NCBI GenBank assembly: GCA_017995495.1
Contig: JAGOIS010000084.1
Location: 1-6,492, forward strand
Direction of reading: 5' to 3'
Length of the DNA: 6,492 bases
Source of the DNA: Candidatus Cloacimonadota bacterium
GTDB lineage: Bacteria > Cloacimonadota > Cloacimonadia > Cloacimonadales > Cloacimonadaceae
The translations under genes and the position numbers were made by a program. Positions 4,867-6,492 of the stretch are shown piece after piece (the first letter of the stretch is position 1; the number at the start of each line of letters is the position of its first letter). Under the pieces are notes generated by a model. That model saw only the letters and a program-made list of their open reading frames with translations. It ran no database searches and was not told the DNA's origin.

Positions 4867-6492
4867 AAGAATATCGCTACATAGGCAAAAACGTGACCCG
4901 CATCGACGGTCTGGAAAAGGTGAGCGGCGCCGCGATCTATGGCGACGACATAGATTTCGGCCCCAATCTGCTCTACGCGGAATTGGTTTCCAGCACCCAG
5001 GCCCACGCGATCATCAAATCCATCAACACAGATGCCGCCATGCAGGTCCCCGGGGTTTACAAGATCTTCACCGGCAGGGATTTTCCCTATAAATTCGGCC
5101 TTTATATGAAGGACCGCTATGTGTTCGCCCAGGACAAGGTGCGCTTTGTGGGCGAACAGATCGCCGCAGTGGTGGCCCGGACGCCTCAGGCGGCGAAACA
5201 GGCTGCCACCCTGGTGAAGGTGGAATATGAGCCCCTGCCCGCTGTGCTGGATCAGATGGAGGCCCTGAAAAAAGACAGTGTGCTGCTGCATCCCGAGTTG
5301 GATGGCTATCAGCGGGTGCCCTGGTTCTTTCCCCAGGCGGGCACCAACATCGCCCACTGGCGCAAGACCCGCAAGGGTGATCCGGACAAGGGATTTGCCG
5401 AGGCGGACCTGATCCTGGAAGACAATTACACTGTTCCCCGCTATGCACACTGCGCCTTGGAAACTCACGTGGCGATAGGTAAATACGACCATTCCGGCCG
5501 CCTCACGGTATGGAGTTCATCCCAGTCTCCCCACACCCAGCGCAATCTCTTTGCAGAAGCATTGGGGATGTCGCACAAGGATGTGAGGGTGATCGCACCG
5601 CACGTGGGAGGCGGTTTTGGAGGCAAGGCCGGAGTGACCATGGAAATCATTCCCGCCGCTCTGGCCACCAAACTGAAAGGCTATGCCGTGAAGCTGCGTT
5701 ACAGCCGGGAAGAGGAATTTGTGAACACCTACCAGCGTTTGGGGGTGGTGGCAAAGATCAAAATGGGCGTGAGCAAGGAGGGTCGCATCACCGCCCTCGA
5801 TCACAAGATTTACTGGGACGCTGGCGCATACGTTGAATACGGGGCAAATGTCGTGAACGCGGTCGGCCTTTCCGCCATTGGCCCCTACCGCATCGACAAC
5901 GTTTCGATCGATTCAGTCTGCGTTTACACCAATCTTCCCCCGGGGGGTGCCTACAGGGGTTTTGGCTATTCCGAGATGCTCTTTGGTCTGGAATCCCACA
6001 TCTCCCGGATGGCCAAAAAACTCGGCTTGGATGAGGTGGAATTCCGCCGCCTGAACGCCATCAAAGCCAGCGACAAAACAGCTTATGGCGCAAAAATGAA
6101 TCCCAACGGCCTGTTGGAAGCGATAGACAAGGTCGCCGAGGCCATCAAATGGGGTGAAACACCTGTCAGCAAAGATCCCACCAAGGTTGTCGGCAAGGGC
6201 TTTTCCCTGTTCTGGAAAGCTCCGGCCATGCCGCCCAACGCCTCGTCCTCGGCGTTTTTGAAGTTCAATGAGGACGCGAGCATCAATCTGATCATCTCCG
6301 GCATGGACATCGGCCAGGGCTATCAGACCGTGATGGCGCAGATCGCGGCCGAGATCCTCTCCGTTCCGCCCTCAAAGATCAGGGTGGAGACTCCGGATAC
6401 AGACCGCAACCCCTATGAATGGCAGACCGTGGCCTCCCATATCACCTGGAGCAGCGGCAACGCGGTCAAAAAAGCCGCCATCGACGCCCGCG
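4863..6492 (+). CDS. Molybdenum hydroxylase molybdopterin-binding subunit (XdhA/CoxL-like); 3' end missing
   Basis: The frame runs open from ATG 4863 to the window edge, giving 543 complete codons; family members are usually about 750-800 residues, so roughly 70% is visible. The start overlaps the previous stop and follows GGGAGG at 4853-4858. The small N-terminal aldehyde oxidase/xanthine dehydrogenase a/b hammerhead domain (about 15-125) is followed by the cofactor-binding domain. Molybdopterin motifs are QSPHTQRN (221-228), PHVGGGFGGK (246-255), AYRGFGYSE (363-371), GMDIGQGY (480-487) and a TVASHITWSSGNAV segment near the edge. R365 and F367 match, by remembered alignment, bovine Arg912 and Phe914. 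The position of bovine Glu802 is Ala256 and that of Arg880 is about Ala333, so purine specificity cannot be assumed. The catalytic Glu of the family lies near the C-terminus, beyond the window. The enzyme should hydroxylate a carbon next to a ring nitrogen, or oxidise an aldehyde; context favours an N-heterocycle. Confidence 0.95.
   Translation, partial: MKEYRYIGKNVTRIDGLEKVSGAAIYGDDIDFGPNLLYAELVSSTQAHAIIKSINTDAAMQVPGVYKIFTGRDFPYKFGLYMKDRYVFAQDKVRFVGEQIAAVVARTPQAAKQAATLVKVEYEPLPAVLDQMEALKKDSVLLHPELDGYQRVPWFFPQAGTNIAHWRKTRKGDPDKGFAEADLILEDNYTVPRYAHCALETHVAIGKYDHSGRLTVWSSSQSPHTQRNLFAEALGMSHKDVRVIAPHVGGGFGGKAGVTMEIIPAALATKLKGYAVKLRYSREEEFVNTYQRLGVVAKIKMGVSKEGRITALDHKIYWDAGAYVEYGANVVNAVGLSAIGPYRIDNVSIDSVCVYTNLPPGGAYRGFGYSEMLFGLESHISRMAKKLGLDEVEFRRLNAIKASDKTAYGAKMNPNGLLEAIDKVAEAIKWGETPVSKDPTKVVGKGFSLFWKAPAMPPNASSSAFLKFNEDASINLIISGMDIGQGYQTVMAQIAAEILSVPPSKIRVETPDTDRNPYEWQTVASHITWSSGNAVKKAAIDAR

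Noticed and set aside
4812..5492. Minus-strand open frame (226 codons) across the FeS/Mo subunit junction
   Set aside because: It is antisense to two genes with intact cofactor motifs and shows no domain of its own.
5937..5947. CCCCCGGGGGG block in the molybdopterin subunit gene
   Set aside because: It encodes the Pro-Pro-Gly-Gly turn just before the conserved AYRGFG motif, so it is explained by coding; no loop or T-run makes it a terminator.

Overview
The window holds one tightly packed, plus-strand gene cluster of six genes. It is cut at both ends: the first gene lacks its start and the last lacks its end. Gaps between genes are at most 22 bases, three of the five junctions are ATGA stop/start overlaps, and every visible start has a purine-rich Shine-Dalgarno sequence. 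There is no terminator, promoter, RNA gene, repeat array or mobile element in view, so this looks like the interior of a single operon. The DNA is GC-rich (high fifties per cent by eye) and typically bacterial. No gene here fixes the phylum. The gene content suggests an anaerobic or fermentative heterotroph, but that is inference.

Left part (1-2653): the C-terminal three quarters of an FdrA (AllF) protein, followed by an overlapping AllG/YlbE (DUF1116) gene. In E. coli, FdrA, YlbE and YlbF (AllF, AllG, AllH) have been linked to oxamate carbamoyltransferase. That enzyme phosphorolyses an N-carbamoyl amide (oxalurate) to an amide plus carbamoyl phosphate, which carbamate kinase can use to make ATP. 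Neither AllH (DUF2877) nor a carbamate kinase lies in the window.

Middle (2671-3483): a cyclase-family metal-dependent amide hydrolase, related to kynurenine formamidase and isatin hydrolase. It carries the HxGTHxD metal-binding motif in a slightly variant form.

Right part (3506-6492): a three-subunit molybdenum hydroxylase of the xanthine dehydrogenase/CO dehydrogenase family, in the order FAD subunit, 2x[2Fe-2S] subunit, molybdopterin subunit. The last subunit is open at the window edge.

Taken together, a ring hydroxylase, a cyclic-amide hydrolase and a carbamoyl transferase make chemical sense as a catabolic route for a nitrogen heterocycle. The ring would be oxidised, then opened to an N-carbamoyl amide, then phosphorolysed to carbamoyl phosphate. 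One candidate is uracil to barbiturate to ureidomalonate, because ureidomalonate is the one-carbon-longer homologue of oxalurate. Another is an imidazolidine ring opened to oxalurate itself. The substrate cannot be read from the sequence, and this pathway is a hypothesis.
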